Made by a program: the position numbers and the translations under genes
Shown: in pieces, positions 12,141 through 25,079 of the stretch
Layout: each line of letters opens with the position of its first letter
Position numbering within the stretch: the first letter of the stretch is position 1
DNA from: Crotophaga sulcirostris
Lineage: Eukaryota; Chordata; Aves; Cuculiformes; Crotophagidae
DNA length: 64,000 bases
Assembly (NCBI GenBank): GCA_013397455.1
Contig: VYZB01000035.1
Coordinates: forward strand, 3,037,283-3,101,282
Direction: 5' to 3'
Notes under the pieces: model-generated
Told to the model about the DNA's origin: nothing
The model's input: the letters and a program-made list of their open reading frames with translations, nothing else
The model's database searches: none

Positions 12141-15100
12141 GTTTTGCAGCAGCTCTCCATGTCAACACTCTACAGTGAAGTCTAACTTTCATTAGAAGAC
12201 CGTTAAGATGAACATTATAGAGGTTCTAAATCCAAATAAATCTATGTGGAGGCTGTCTGTAAAACAGCAAATGAAGTTTAAATTCATGCCCTACTTTATT
12301 TCACAACAGCTTTTCTATGCACATGTGCCCTGAGACTGGATTCTTGATGAGTAATTTTCATGTTATGGAGATAAGACTTCAGATTTCTCCACAGGTCAAT
12401 AAACCAGAGCTGCTTAAAGGAGTCCAATGTTTTAAGTGTCTTCCAGAATGTCTTTCACCAAAAGGCTTTCCAGTTTCCAGAATTCACACATCTGTAGAGT
12501 TCATATGCATTGTTACAGAACTAAAGGTAGGTACTGTGCCAGTATTTCTAACATCCCCTCTCAACACATTATGGGCCTGAAAAAGACATTTCTAAAGAAT
12601 AGCCTTGTTACTTTTTCTAAAAATTTTTATTTTTATTCATTGGTTATGAGAGTAGGCACAGGTGCTGGAGACTCAATAAGGCTGAAGATCATGGCACATC
12701 AACTTCTGTTGTCTGTGGCATTATGATGTACAGACTGCTGAGCTACGCTTCAGTGGAACCTGTGCTCCTGTGAACCCTTTTCCACACCGCACAGCCATTT
12801 GTTATCTAAAATTTGCACTGAGGATGCCATGGGAGGCTCATTGCTCTTAAATAAATGAGTTCCTATATTTACATACTAATTTTTATTCTGATGCACTTTC
12901 AAAGCACTTTGTAAAACTGGGATATTTCCTATACCCGCAAACTTCTAACAGCCCTTGTTGTTCCCTATAATGCAACAAATGGCTACTCTGAACAACTGAG
13001 GACAAACACCATTCTGCTGCAGCCGATGCCATTGTTATTGTAATATTTTTATGTTTAGTATATGCGGTTTTGAGCATTGCCTTTTCATTATCCTTTATGC
13101 CAGAATGCTCATTGTCAACAATGCCCTCTGAGTAATAGCATTTGTGAAGAACTTGCATTTGGACTTACCTACTCCTACATTTGATAATCAAATTCATTGC
13201 TCCATGTGGTCCTGAGGAATTCAGCATACATGAACTCTTCCTCTGTCACGAGGCTGCATGTCTTACGGAGACTGAGGCTATGGCAATGCACATGAACTCA
13301 TGAAATCATACTCTGCCATGTTCTTGCATCCATGAGCATCCCCGACTCCAGAGGATCACAGTCCAACCTTACAGGGAAATACACCAAATTAGGAAAAAAT
13401 AGGAATTGTGCATGCCTAGTCAGCATGTCAACTGCTTTTAAAGACATCGCCTACAGCTAAGAGGATTTTAGTTGAATCAAACTGTTTACCAGCAAAGTTA
13501 GCAACAGAATAGATTTTAAAATTTATTGCAAATCAGAAGCATATTTTCTTGCACTAAGGATATTGATTTAAGCTTCCCTTGATGGGAGAACCTCTGTGGG
13601 AATAGTAAGATGCTTCAGATCCCATGGTAAATAAACTGTAGACCTGAAACACAGTTGATGACCATATGAAAAATGGGGACTCTGATGTTTCAGTGAGCAG
13701 TGTACAGCCATTGCATTTACTGGCTATTGATGAGAACAGGAGTGCTGTGACAACTGGAAACTGCAGAGAGAATTTAGATTTAAAAGTAAAGTAAATATTC
13801 ATGCTGGAATGTAACTGAGAGACCAAGGTTAACATTGCTAGCTTCCTTGGGATGGAAGAAATAGCAGAAAGAGAATGTCATTTACATGATGGCTTTCATC
13901 AACAGATTAACTGAAAGTAAGTACCAGGCAGTACCTCCCTCTGCCATCCAATGCACTAAATTCACACTGAAGTCAAAGAGAATTTGAGAGCAGATGGGTA
14001 CATAACAGACTATCTGGTTATGTATAAATAACTGTAACTCTCCTGAGGAAGATGTTATCCAGCTTTGGCCAAGCTGTGAAGAAAAAGATATTTTCAGAAA
14101 AGGCAGTAAAATAAACAAAAAGATAGTGACAAAGATTCTTGTCCTTCATTTCAACACAAAGAATGAATTGATATTTTGGCAAACGTCATCAACGGAGGTT
14201 CCAGTTAGCCTGCTGTGTGCTCGTTGGCAGATGTGCTGAAGCAATTAGCAATATGCTAAGGTAGTCAAGCTCATTCTGCAGAGCATTTTGTTTCAGAGTA
14301 TATCCTTTAACTTAAATACATTTGGAAAACTGTTTAAAAATATTTAGCCCCCCCACTCCTCTGCAGCATTTTTTCTTGTAGCATCAGGTTAATATATTTT
14401 AACATGATCCCTTTCCATCTTTAGTACTTCAGTGAATAATTCTCTGAAAATAATTCCCCTGTGCTTTTTTGATTTATTTTGATATAATAAATCCTAGGAG
14501 ACATGTGGAAATAATGAATAACAGACTCCCCTTTATCAAGCTTCTATGTTAATTACCGTTTAAGCAAATCTAATATTAATAAATAACTATTAAGTTATAA
14601 TCCATTCATATATGAGATTTGAGACAATACTGTGATAAAACACACTGAATAGGAGAGTGATATGATTGTTATATAATTATTAATAATCAAAAATTAAATA
14701 TTAATGAATGGCTCCACTATTATTTTGCCTTCTTAAGTATCTTTCATCAATAATGTACTGGAAATAGGCAACAGATTACATATTTGTTTATAAATCATCC
14801 CTAACAGGCATTTAGAATTCTTTAAGCAGAACAGAGACCACTAATAACATAAATAAAATCCTTCAATGCCATCTTTGTATAGAGATTTGCTCTATCCCTC
14901 ACTTTCCTTTTGCATTTTAGCATAGTAGCTACCTTCACAGTCCCTTCTGAGACAATTTCCTGATATAAACTATGCTGGGGACCTGCTGTGTTCTGGGTTC
15001 CTGGTTCAGAAATGAAAGTTTTGTTTATGGGCTTCTCACTCATGACTTCAAAAATGATAGGCAGTGGAATGCACTTTTAAAATAGGCTAAAAATTCCAAG

Positions 15101-18100
15101 AGTTTCTCTCCATTTAATTTTTTTAGCTAGGACATATCTTTCAGTTTGATTTGCTTTAGTACACAGTCCTCTGAAAGTAATGTCTCTCCCAGTATTTCTT
15201 ATTGGTTCTCACAGGAAAACTTAAATCCCTAAGGATTGCAAAAATTCTGTGGCAGGAGGGAAACCTGAATGTAATGCATTCTTTTCAAGTAGTAATTGTA
15301 ATTTTTATATATCTGTATTAAAAATACACTCTTTATAAAAAGTAAAAGTTCTGTATCAGAAAAACCAACAAAACATTTTCTTAGAAGCTGGGAAAAAAAA
15401 GTAAGTTATTGCAACATATTACTATGCATTTGTTGATGGGTCATGCAGGTCCAAATCAAAAAAGCATGAAGCCACTCTGTCTTCTTTCCCTCAATTTCTG
15501 CCCTGTCTTAGAGCACCTCCTGAGGAAGACAGGCAGGATAGTTGAAGACCGCACTGCTGAGCTAAATTGAATTCTGAAAATTACAAAATAGTAATTTTTA
15601 TCTAATACTCACATTTTAGTAAAACTCTAATGCAAATTAAGCCTCCAACCTTATTATTTTTGTAGCACAAAGACCCCATAATCATCACTGTGTCAGTTTA
15701 GCAGGATACTGAGAACAATGTCCAACAGCAATATATGGGTTTTTCAGTTGCATCATTCATGTTTAAAGTTAAATATGTCTTAAAATGCTTTGCTTTGTAG
15801 CGGCAGAGACCTCTGCATCTTGAGGAGGCTCAAGCCACACTTCAGTAAGAGAAATATTTGGGATGTTGAATTTAAAGGGAGTGTTACTGTTGATTTCAAC
15901 AGAAATGGGATCATTCCCTCATTTCTACTATATTTACTCCTAGTTTTACCCTATTCCCTCAGTTTTAATCAAAGAACGTTGTTCTCTGACTCCATACTGT
16001 AGCTTCTAATACCACTGAAATGTAAAAAAAAATAGAGCAATCCCTCTTCTTCAAAAATCTACCTCAGAGTTTAAGCAGTAAACTGTCAGTCCCTTCTTAA
16101 ATCTTCACTAAAATTAAAAAAACCAAACACACAGAGCATGGTGGCTAAAACTGGATGACAAGAGGACTGCACAGGCAAAATCTACACAGACTAATCTTTT
16201 ATACAGTCCTTGAAATACCAGGTAACATAGACTGTAGAATTGTGTCGTGTTGGAACCAAAATATTGGATTAGGCATAAATACCATCTTCATAATTATTCT
16301 TATAGTAAATGTTAATTTCCTGATGTCATCAATTAGTCTGCTATAATTGCCACATTTGGTAGTCTTTGTTAGAATGATTCAGCATTTGCCTTTCAGAATC
16401 TGGCACGAAAAGTAATAGAACAACAAATCACAACCTATTTTTCATGAAGCTCAGAAATGATGACTGACACTTCACAGTGCATTTTCATGAAGACCTAATG
16501 CTTAAGGTTTTGTGCACCTTCTTAAACTATTTGAATAAAAGCTAACTTCTGTCTAGACTCTAAGTAAGGTTTGGTTATTCAGGGGACTCGCATAATCACA
16601 TCACACAGGAAGGCCCTCATGGCATCAGACTAGATTTAATGCAAACACATTTTTTCCATATAGAATAAGTTCTAGTACTCCCACTTTATGTGGCATCCTA
16701 AAAACCCATCCTGACAATCTTTAAGCATAATGATTTTGTGCCAGTTTTCTATGCTGCAGATGTTTTAGCTATTTTCCCTGGAACATCAATATTTTTATAA
16801 GGTATTTGCTATAATTTAAACATTAAGATCTAGCTCTTTAATCAAGGAGAGGCAGTAATGGCATGTGATTACGGTGGATAAAATGCAAACGACCACGGGA
16901 AAGGTGCACTTTCTTTGAGGCACCTTTCACTTTGTAAAATCCATGCTTTTGCATAACACACATATCTGGTCATGTCACAGGAGTTTTTTAACACCCTCAT
17001 GATTTCTTAATGAAGAAAGCTATTGTTCAGTTCAAGTTTTCTTTTTTTTTTGTCTAGAAATAATAATATTTAGGAAGCTTATTGGTAGCACTTGTAGGTA
17101 ATTATGTTTTACATAATAAGACTGAATTTATTACACAGACATGGCTTTTTTTCCGTATGCAAGTAGGCAACAAAAGGAATAATTGATACTTCCCTCAATG
17201 ATGCATTTCAATAGGTATATGAGTATTCAAATGAGAGCTGTCTATTCACTTTTCCTAGTACTTCATAGTTTTTTTTCCCTTTACTACAGTAAGAAGAATT
17301 TGAGAAGGCATGGAATAGTATGAATGTTGAACTCACTATCACCACAACTGAAATGATCACGGATAATTACAAAGGGACTTCAGTGACACCAATCAAAATT
17401 GTGAAGAAATTATATTTTGTCCATTATTTATATTTTCATTCAGAAGAGCAAGAATACTTTTCTCAAAGATAGTTCAGCTTCACTTGCTTCCCACTTCCCC
17501 AGTGGAATTTTACATGGAGATAGTATGACTTCTGCTCAAGACAAAGCTCAATTAAGAAACTAGCATGTTAAACCACAAAGTATGTTGCTTTTTGTTATGT
17601 TCCCGGAAATATATGATGAAAAGATGGCAGCTTTATAAGCCATCTCCTCTTTTGCTGGCACTACTGCTGGCATTGAAAAGGCAGAGGAAAGTCCTTGTGC
17701 AAAGGAGGAAACACGCTACCTGCAGTCCCAGCATCCCACCCACCTCTCTTGAAACAGCCCAAACAGAAGAGCTGTGGGTTTTCATGATAGAGTATCAGGA
17801 AACCTTGCATGCAGAGATGAAAAAGTGTCTACTGCAAATAATTCAGTAATCTGAGAAAAGGCTACATTTTCTATATATTTGTTCACTTTAAAAATTATTC
17901 CACTAATACTTTATTTATTGATGGCTTCTGCTATAATGGACATAAAAGCTACATGTTACTCTCCATCTTCCTTTCAATATGATGCTGCTATTTAAAGATG
18001 CCAACTCAAGAAATTGTCCCAGACACAGGCCAAAACTCATGAACTGCACTGACTTAAATAATAAACAGAGAATAAAAAACCACACCTTTCTAAAAGTATT

Positions 18101-21100
18101 CTTTCTTAACTATCCTGTGCATTAAATAAGAGTTCCATTTCATACGTGTTTGACTTCCTTTATTCAGTGTATTGTTCAGAGTTTCTTCATCTACATATGC
18201 AAAATAAATAATGGTTCATTTACTAGGTGAGGATTTATGTGGTTTTTATTAGGTACCAACTTCATACATTCCAACATATCGAGGTTTTGGTAATACAGAA
18301 TAACACTTTCTTCAGACAAACATTTCAAATAAAGGCATAAGAAAATTTCATTTTGCCAGTAGAACATGTTTATGAAAGTCTGATTTCTTAAACCACTTTA
18401 AGTGAGGCTAAAACCTACTAAACTCTAACCTTTGTTCCATACTTGTTATTAAGAAGAGAATAGATATTCCAGCAAGTTCTTAATGTACAAAAAGACATGT
18501 ATACTCTCAATGCTGAGCAGAGAGAAAAAGTTGACTTTCTATTTACAGAAACTACCAACACATGGATTTCTAAGGTTTATTTTTGATATATATACACTTT
18601 TGTCATACTTGGAGAGCTGTCTATTCTTTTTAAAAAAGTTAGGCTGTAGGACAGTATGAAAGGATTAAGTTAAATCAGAATTTTAAGTGCTGTTGACAGC
18701 TCGCAAATCATTTGGAAGCAGACATTTCTATCTGTACTCTCACTAGCTTCAAAAGCAGCTCAAGGTAAAGCTCAAACCAATAAATGGTAAGTTACATAGT
18801 ATTCCATGCTGTTTAACTATTGTTGAGATAAGCAGTGACATATGCCAGGATCCTTTTATATGCTTCTGACATTTTCTTGGCCCTGGTCTTTCTTGGCTTA
18901 TACTGCTGTTACCAAATATTTGCACCATAGTTCTGCTAACAGGATCTCACTGATTTCTCTCGGTGGTGTACAGACGCAAACCAGAAAGATGCTGTCTGCT
19001 GTGAAAAACTTCCAGCTGAGTAAAGACAGTGGGTGTGTAACAAATGGGTACCAGGAATTGAACTGGTCAGCCTGAGTGTCAGTGGTTTCGGCACTGCAGA
19101 AGCTTAGTGGATTTCAAGATTTTTCTAGGCAATACAGAAAAGAGTTTCACATCGGTGTTATAAGGAGAGCAGTGAGGTAGATCTACTGATATTTATGATG
19201 AGCTCCTGGTACAACTACTGTGCATGGCACCACAGAAAAGAGTTAATTGCCTGTTAAGCATCTTGGCAGTTGACTAATGGATGCTGGCATAAGTGGCTGG
19301 GAGTTGGCCTGTAAGTATAGCACGGGATAAGAAAAGGAGGTAAAAACACCTACCTCTTCCAGACCTCTGAGAGTGAGGAAAGGTGGCATTTGTTTGAAGA
19401 GACAGACAGTGGGAGGAAATGATAGAATCACTAAAAAATAAAACAACATAAAACAACAGCCTTTATGCTATCATTCATCTCTAATACTAATTTCATTGTC
19501 TCAGTACAAGGAAAAATGCAGTAAAGCATACAAGGCCATTTTGTGTGCTCTAGAAGTATATTACAGAAATACCTACACTATTAACTCCATTTCCTGCTGC
19601 AAAACATTGGGATGATTCACATCTTTCAGGACTGAATTTTGGTTACTAATTTGTACCTACTGATTACATGTAACAGGCTTGTGATTCAATATGTAGACAC
19701 TACTTAGGCCTTTGATTGCTTAAGCATTTTCTCCCATTAAATATCTCAGATTTTGTACTTTTTGGGCCAGAAACCAGCCATTAGACAGACATCTAGATAT
19801 ATTTTGCAGTCACATGCCTATTGCTTATTTACTAACACAACATTCATTATCACCATAGAACTTTAGATATCCCTATTCACTGCTTATGGAGACCAAATTC
19901 TCTCTGATTACACTGTAAAAAAAATGAGTATGAATAAATCAGAATGAACAAATGACAGACTGAAGATTTACTTTATGTCTTAATCATAATTAAAAGGATA
20001 ACAGCTTTAGGCTAATTTTTTAGTTTAATATAATGTGGAAAGTAAGCTATGCAAGATAACTGTTTCACAGTAATAGTCATATTAAGTCTTAGCAAAAATA
20101 AAAACATATAGTGGGGTTTATTCTCACTGTAATGGTCCAGACTTGACTACAGCTCTTCACCTATAGCGGGGATCTTTTCAACCTTCAATTGCATTTGTGT
20201 TCCAAATTCAGGATATTTCAAGCTTATCTCCCTATCTCACAGGATAGTTAAGTGTCACAAATTCTAGCCAAATTCCAGCCAAAGTCAAAGCAGTAATGAG
20301 TCCGATCTTAGAGAAGGTTACTATCCAAAGGCGAGAACTAAAAAATGCCAGCCTTCTCTTTAATTGCATTACATTTACAGAAGATACACTTGCAGTTTAA
20401 TCCACCCACTGCCTTGCTTATTACAGCAGATGAATGACTTTTCATACTACGAACTGAAAGGTGTAGGTTGGAAGGGAAACCAGGATAATACTGCTAATAT
20501 TCCAAGTTTCAAAATAAAAGTATTCCATGCCTTTAAATAAATCGAAAGGGAGAATCTCACTCACGAGGCGAATTACTGATTCTTGCTATAATCTCAGAAG
20601 CAACCACCTTCATAATGAATGCATTAAAACGTTTGTTTTACTTGGCATTGGCAATATCGGTGTTGGCTTTTAAAGCCTGCAATATTGGTCTTGACATTGG
20701 CTGACTCCCCAGAGATGTGCAGATGCCTGAAATTTGAAGAGCCTCAGGGCCTTATTCTCTTCTTTTCTGCTGCAGATCAGGATTAAATTCCTTGAATCAA
20801 CTGTGTTAAGATCAGTACAGAACTGTTGTAAGTAGAAAAAGGAGCAGGCACTACCTCCCTATAAGAACGCACCGGCAGAATTTTAGAAGAATCCAGGCAA
20901 CACAGGTAAGAAGCAAAGCCAAATGTGATCTGCTTGCAAGACACGTCTCCCAAATGTCTGTCAAAAGAATGGGCTGCTCTTGTACTATAATCCACAGCAA
21001 TCTCCCAAAAATGTGTTGCCCATGATCATTTAAATTGATTGTTACATTTCCCTACATATAACTTACAGGCTGTGTGTAAAAACAACAATCCTTCGGCTCA

Positions 21101-22008
21101 AGTGGCAGTGTGGGTTTTGCACATGCTGCAAATGCAAGGGGAAGCCTATCCCATAGATGCTTCTCATCTAGCAGCACTACTGTAACTAGTACTGCAATCT
21201 ATTCACTCTGTCCTCAAAAACACGCTGGTTCTTACTGTCACCTGCCCAGGATCTTTTTTGGGGGGGCTGCTTGAGCGCGTAAATAATTTCAAGATTTATT
21301 TCAAATGTCAGCACTTCCAGAAAGACAAAACGTATCTGAGAAGCATTTTATGGCATGACAATATGAATAGAGAAGAAACACACAGTGTCACTGCACCTGG
21401 TCCAGTGTTGGAGGAAAAACAGAGGTCACTAGCAAGAACTGAACACATAATTTTTCTTGTAGATTTACAAGCCCTAGCATTTCCAGAGAAGAGTACAAGA
21501 GCAGTGATGAAACTGGTGCTGGTTCACATCACATCCCTGGTCCACATTTCATCATCTACTGACAGCACAGGAGAGTGAAGGTTCAGTATCTCTTCCACAG
21601 TGACATTTTCCATAAATTCTGGAGAAAGTTTCTTAATTTTTGCTTATAGAGACATTGTTTCTAAAAGGGATTTGGTGGGCATATTTAATCCTTCCATTCA
21701 TTCCCCCGGTGATGCACAGCTGGGTCTTACAAAATTGGATGTGTCTAAAGTACAATCTGCCTGCAGACCTGTCCTCTCACTAGCTGACATCAAATACATG
21801 TCACGTCATGCACAAACCAAACTACAGATCGAGTAACATCCGAATGAACAGACAGAAATCCGACACTCGAAACTGATTCTTCGCTTCGTGAATCAAAACA
21901 TGCCAAACAGCTGGAAATGCAATGTTTCAAACTTCTGAGGAACGTTATTCTTTTCTTTGCTAGTCCAGAGCTGTTGGCATGTGTGTCTCCTTCCCAGACT
22001 AAGGAGAT
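12141..22008. other. Unique AT-rich sequence upstream of the CpG island
   Basis: Nearly 10 kb with no named repeat and no supported exon. Some stretches (about 14500-14720 and 16850-16960) are rich in TAAT/ATTA-type words and could be conserved non-coding DNA, but this cannot be judged without an alignment. An inverted pair at 16899-16928 and a cluster of TTGGC half-sites at 20641-20700 are listed as findings. Confidence 0.45.
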
Positions 22009-22125
22009 AATCACAGTATCACAGTATTACAAGGTTGGAAAGGACCTCTGAGATCATTGAGTCCAACCTATAACCCAACACTAACACCAACCCATCATCT
22101 AAACCATGGCACTGAGTGACTCATC
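22009..22125 (-). mobile_element. CR1 3'-end fragment, GTGATACTGTGA-tail type (reverse)
   Basis: The left end reads TCACAGTATCACAGTATTAC, the reverse complement of the GTGATACTGTGA tail. AAGGTTGGAAAGGACCTCTG, GAGTCCAACC and the CATCTAAACCATGGCACTGAGTG segment follow. Only the last 120 bases or so of the element are present. It lies about 280 bases upstream of the CpG island. Confidence 0.9.
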
Positions 22126-22667
22126 CTCAGAAGTATAACAGTTATAGAGTGTACACAGAGAACTGACAACAAATTGTACAACCACAAAGAAGTTGTATGC
22201 ACTTAGGATTTGAAGTCTTGCTGCAGGGTGGATGGAAGCTCCGAAGTCCCCTAAGTTTCCTCTCTTTTAGGGAGATGCATTAGGTAGAATGATAGTAACT
22301 CACATAAAAGGCAACAGCAACGCCGAAGTACAATCAGGTTTTGAAAATGAAATAAAACCAGCCACCAGCTCAAAACAAGTGCAGAGTTTTCTTGTTCCCC
22401 CATGATTTACGTTGGAGCTCCCGTGCAGGCTGCGTCCCCCCGCCCAAGCCCGGCTTGCTTGGTTCCCTCGCCTGGTTGCAAGGTGCGCGCAGCAGGTAGC
22501 GCCTGGACACGAGGGGTTGGGCGGGCGCCCACAAATAAAACTCCAAAATAAGCGGGGGGCGAATTAAAAAAAAAGGAGCGGAACACAAAAGCGTCACTGG
22601 GGTGCCCCCCCCCGCCCCGCATTTCGGTGAGTGGCTCCGCGCTCGCACGGCTCCCGGCCCGCTCTCG

Positions 22668-23544
22668 NNNNNNNNNNNNNNNNNNNNNNNNNNNNNNNNN
22701 NNNNNNNNNNNNNNNNNNNNNNNNNNNNNNNNNNNNNNNNNNNNNNNNNNNNNNNNNNNNNNNNNNNNNNNNNNNNNNNNNNNNNNNNNNNNNNNNNNNN
22801 NNNNNNNNNNNNNNNNNNNNNNNNNNNNNNNNNNNNNNNNNNNNNNNNNNNNNNNNNNNNNNNNNNNNNNNNNNNNNNNNNNNNNNNNNNNNNNNNNNNN
22901 NNNNNNNNNNNNNNNNNNNNNNNNNNNNNNNNNNNNNNNNNNNNNNNNNNNNNNNNNNNNNNNNNNNNNNNNNNNNNNNNNNNNNNNNNNNNNNNNNNNN
23001 NNNNNNNNNNNNNNNNNNNNNNNNNNNNNNNNNNNNNNNNNNNNNNNNNNNNNNNNNNNNNNNNNNNNNNNNNNNNNNNNNNNNNNNNNNNNNNNNNNNN
23101 NNNNNNNNNNNNNNNNNNNNNNNNNNNNNNNNNNNNNNNNNNNNNNNNNNNNNNNNNNNNNNNNNNNNNNNNNNNNNNNNNNNNNNNNNNNNNNNNNNNN
23201 NNNNNNNNNNNNNNNNNNNNNNNNNNNNNNNNNNNNNNNNNNNNNNNNNNNNNNNNNNNNNNNNNNNNNNNNNNNNNNNNNNNNNNNNNNNNNNNNNNNN
23301 NNNNNNNNNNNNNNNNNNNNNNNNNNNNNNNNNNNNNNNNNNNNNNNNNNNNNNNNNNNNNNNNNNNNNNNNNNNNNNNNNNNNNNNNNNNNNNNNNNNN
23401 NNNNNNNNNNNNNNNNNNNNNNNNNNNNNNNNNNNNNNNNNNNNNNNNNNNNNNNNNNNNNNNNNNNNNNNNNNNNNNNNNNNNNNNNNNNNNNNNNNNN
23501 NNNNNNNNNNNNNNNNNNNNNNNNNNNNNNNNNNNNNNNNNNNN
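22668..23544. other. Assembly gap (run of N)
   Basis: 877 undetermined bases inside the CpG island. All open frames that appear to run through it are artefacts of translating N. Confidence 0.99.
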
Positions 23545-23626
23545 GGGGAGCCGCCGCCCGGCCGCTCGCTGAGCCGCCGCCTCACAGCGGAGCAGCGCCC
23601 TCCGCGCGCCCTGGCGCCTCCCGCAG
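23545..23626 (+). other. Probable 5' untranslated first exon (partial) with splice donor
   Basis: The sequence between the gap and position 23626 is very GC-rich and ends in CTCCCGCAG|GTAAGC, a near-consensus vertebrate donor. The exon start would lie inside the gap. No ATG occurs in the visible 82 bases, which suits an untranslated exon. The intron starts GTAAGCGGCGGGGCGGGGG, typical of first introns in CpG islands. The gene it belongs to is not identifiable here. Confidence 0.5.
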
Positions 23627-24110
23627 GTAAGCGGCGGGGCGGGGGTCGCCTTCACCCCCGGGAGCGGCGGGGGGGACGCGCCCTCGGCGGCAGGGCGGGA
23701 GCGGGGACGCCGAGGTGGGCTTCTCCCTGCCTGAAAGGGACTTCGGTGCCGGCGCGCCCCGCGCTGCTGCGCCCACGCCCCCTCTTTGTCTGCGCCCGCG
23801 TCCCGGAGAGTTTCCGCGCTGCCCTGCCCTGCGCGGGCTTCGGCCCCACCGCCGCCCCTTCCAGCGCTGCCACAGAAGTTGGGTTTTCCTTCACCTTTGT
23901 TTCGGGGAAAAATGGTGGTGGTGTGGCTGGAGGGATGAGAGGCAGATGGGGGCGGCAGGGGGGTCGCCCTCTTCTCGCGTGCGAACGCAGCTCGCCGCGA
24001 AATAAATCGGGTGGGCATCAGCTTAGCGGCGAGGTGGACTTGGGAACAAAAGTACCGCAGGCAGCTCTGGGTGCGAGGTGGACACCCCTCGTGTCTTATT
24101 GACATGACCA

Positions 24111-24985
24111 TTGTTAGCGCTCGCGTGTGAATTCAGTACGTGTGCAGCTGTTCTGCAGAGCTGGGATTGCAATTGCTGTATCTGCTTGACACTTAAGACT
24201 AATTGTCATTAACCGCTGCTGGTCTGTTTCATGCGGTGCTTATGACAAAAAAAAAAACAAAAACCCAACCTGGTTTTAGTATTTAAAGGCAAAAGTATTC
24301 CTTTAGTGTAGCATCCTGTGTAACACGAGCTACAGAATAACCTGTAGCAATGTTGTGGACTTGCACTTCATGATGCTTTTAGGTCATGAGGACTATATTG
24401 TTCAATAAAATTCTATCAGCAAGGGTTTTTTTTTCTTCACCGGTGTGCTCTGGTTCTAAATCAATACACTAGTGACTACTCTATTATTTTTCTATAAGTG
24501 TATGGTGCTTCCAATCTATGCAGTGGAAACCAAGAAAGTATCCAAATAGAAACAGTGTATTTTTTCCTTTAGTTGTTTTTGTGCTGCTGTGTAGCAAGTG
24601 GATGGAAAAAAAGCCCCATTAAAACAGAAAATTATATTTTCGTTGAATGTAACTTCAATTACTTGATAATGAAGCCAAAGGATCTTTCAAGTTTGGTACG
24701 TTTTAGTGTACTTCTAGTGTTGCCAGTAAATGTACTTCTAGCAAAATACTTGTTAGAAAGTAATTATAAGGCAATTTTTAGTAATGTGAAACATGAGTTA
24801 CAATTAGATTTTTGTCCTGAGCACAGAAAAACACCCTCATGAAAGAATGATATGCTGTTAACATAACAGTAAAAAAACCAGTTAAACAGTACCTTTGAAA
24901 ATAAAATCTCATGTAATTTATATTTTGTAGGCATAGAAACATGTTTTATTTGTTGCTCCTTTGATGGACTGCAACAATGATCCAA
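24111..24985. other. Presumed first-intron sequence
   Basis: Composition falls back to AT-rich. It contains an A-rich run at 24247-24263 and a short direct repeat of GTACTTCTAG at about 24710-24742. No repeat family or exon is supported. Confidence 0.45.
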
Positions 24986-25079
24986 ATGAAAGTTGGAGTA
25001 CTGATGCAAGAGTGAGAATACTAGAATTATTATTATTATTCTAGTATTCTCACTCTTGCACCAGTACTCCAACTTTCAT
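24986..25079. repeat. Near-perfect 42-bp inverted repeat with 10-base spacer
   Basis: The left arm 24986-25027 and right arm 25038-25079 are reverse complements over 42 bases with one exception: A25004 faces C25061. The spacer is the AT-only TATTATTATT. In RNA made from the minus strand this position would be a U-G wobble, giving an unbroken 42-bp hairpin. In plus-strand RNA it is an A-C mismatch. Similarity stops exactly at the arm ends (25080 onward does not pair with 24985 and back). No transposon terminal motif or flanking target duplication is seen. It could be a template-switch palindrome, a hairpin RNA source, a small foldback element or an assembly artefact. Confidence 0.9.

Larger units (their letters stand above)
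22400..24110. promoter_or_regulatory. CpG island, probable promoter region
   Basis: A strongly GC- and CpG-rich block, with many CCGCC, GCGGGGCGG and GGGCGG (Sp1-type) words, set in AT-rich DNA. It is the only one in the window. In vertebrates such islands normally mark promoters of broadly or developmentally expressed genes. An 877-base run of N sits in the middle, as is common where GC content blocked sequencing, and it hides the likely core promoter. Good splice donors occur on the plus strand on both sides of the gap (22626|22627 with GTGAGT and 23626|23627 with GTAAGC), so transcription to the right is favoured. A divergent minus-strand transcript cannot be excluded. Confidence 0.75.

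Noticed and set aside
17565..17849. 94-codon plus-strand frame with Leu- and Arg-rich middle
   Set aside because: Looked briefly like the start of a transposase-related protein, but no motif, terminal repeat or target duplication supports it.
22407..24111. Long open frames of 300-500 codons on both strands
   Set aside because: They run through 877 N and GC-rich DNA with few stop codons; they are artefacts of the gap and composition.
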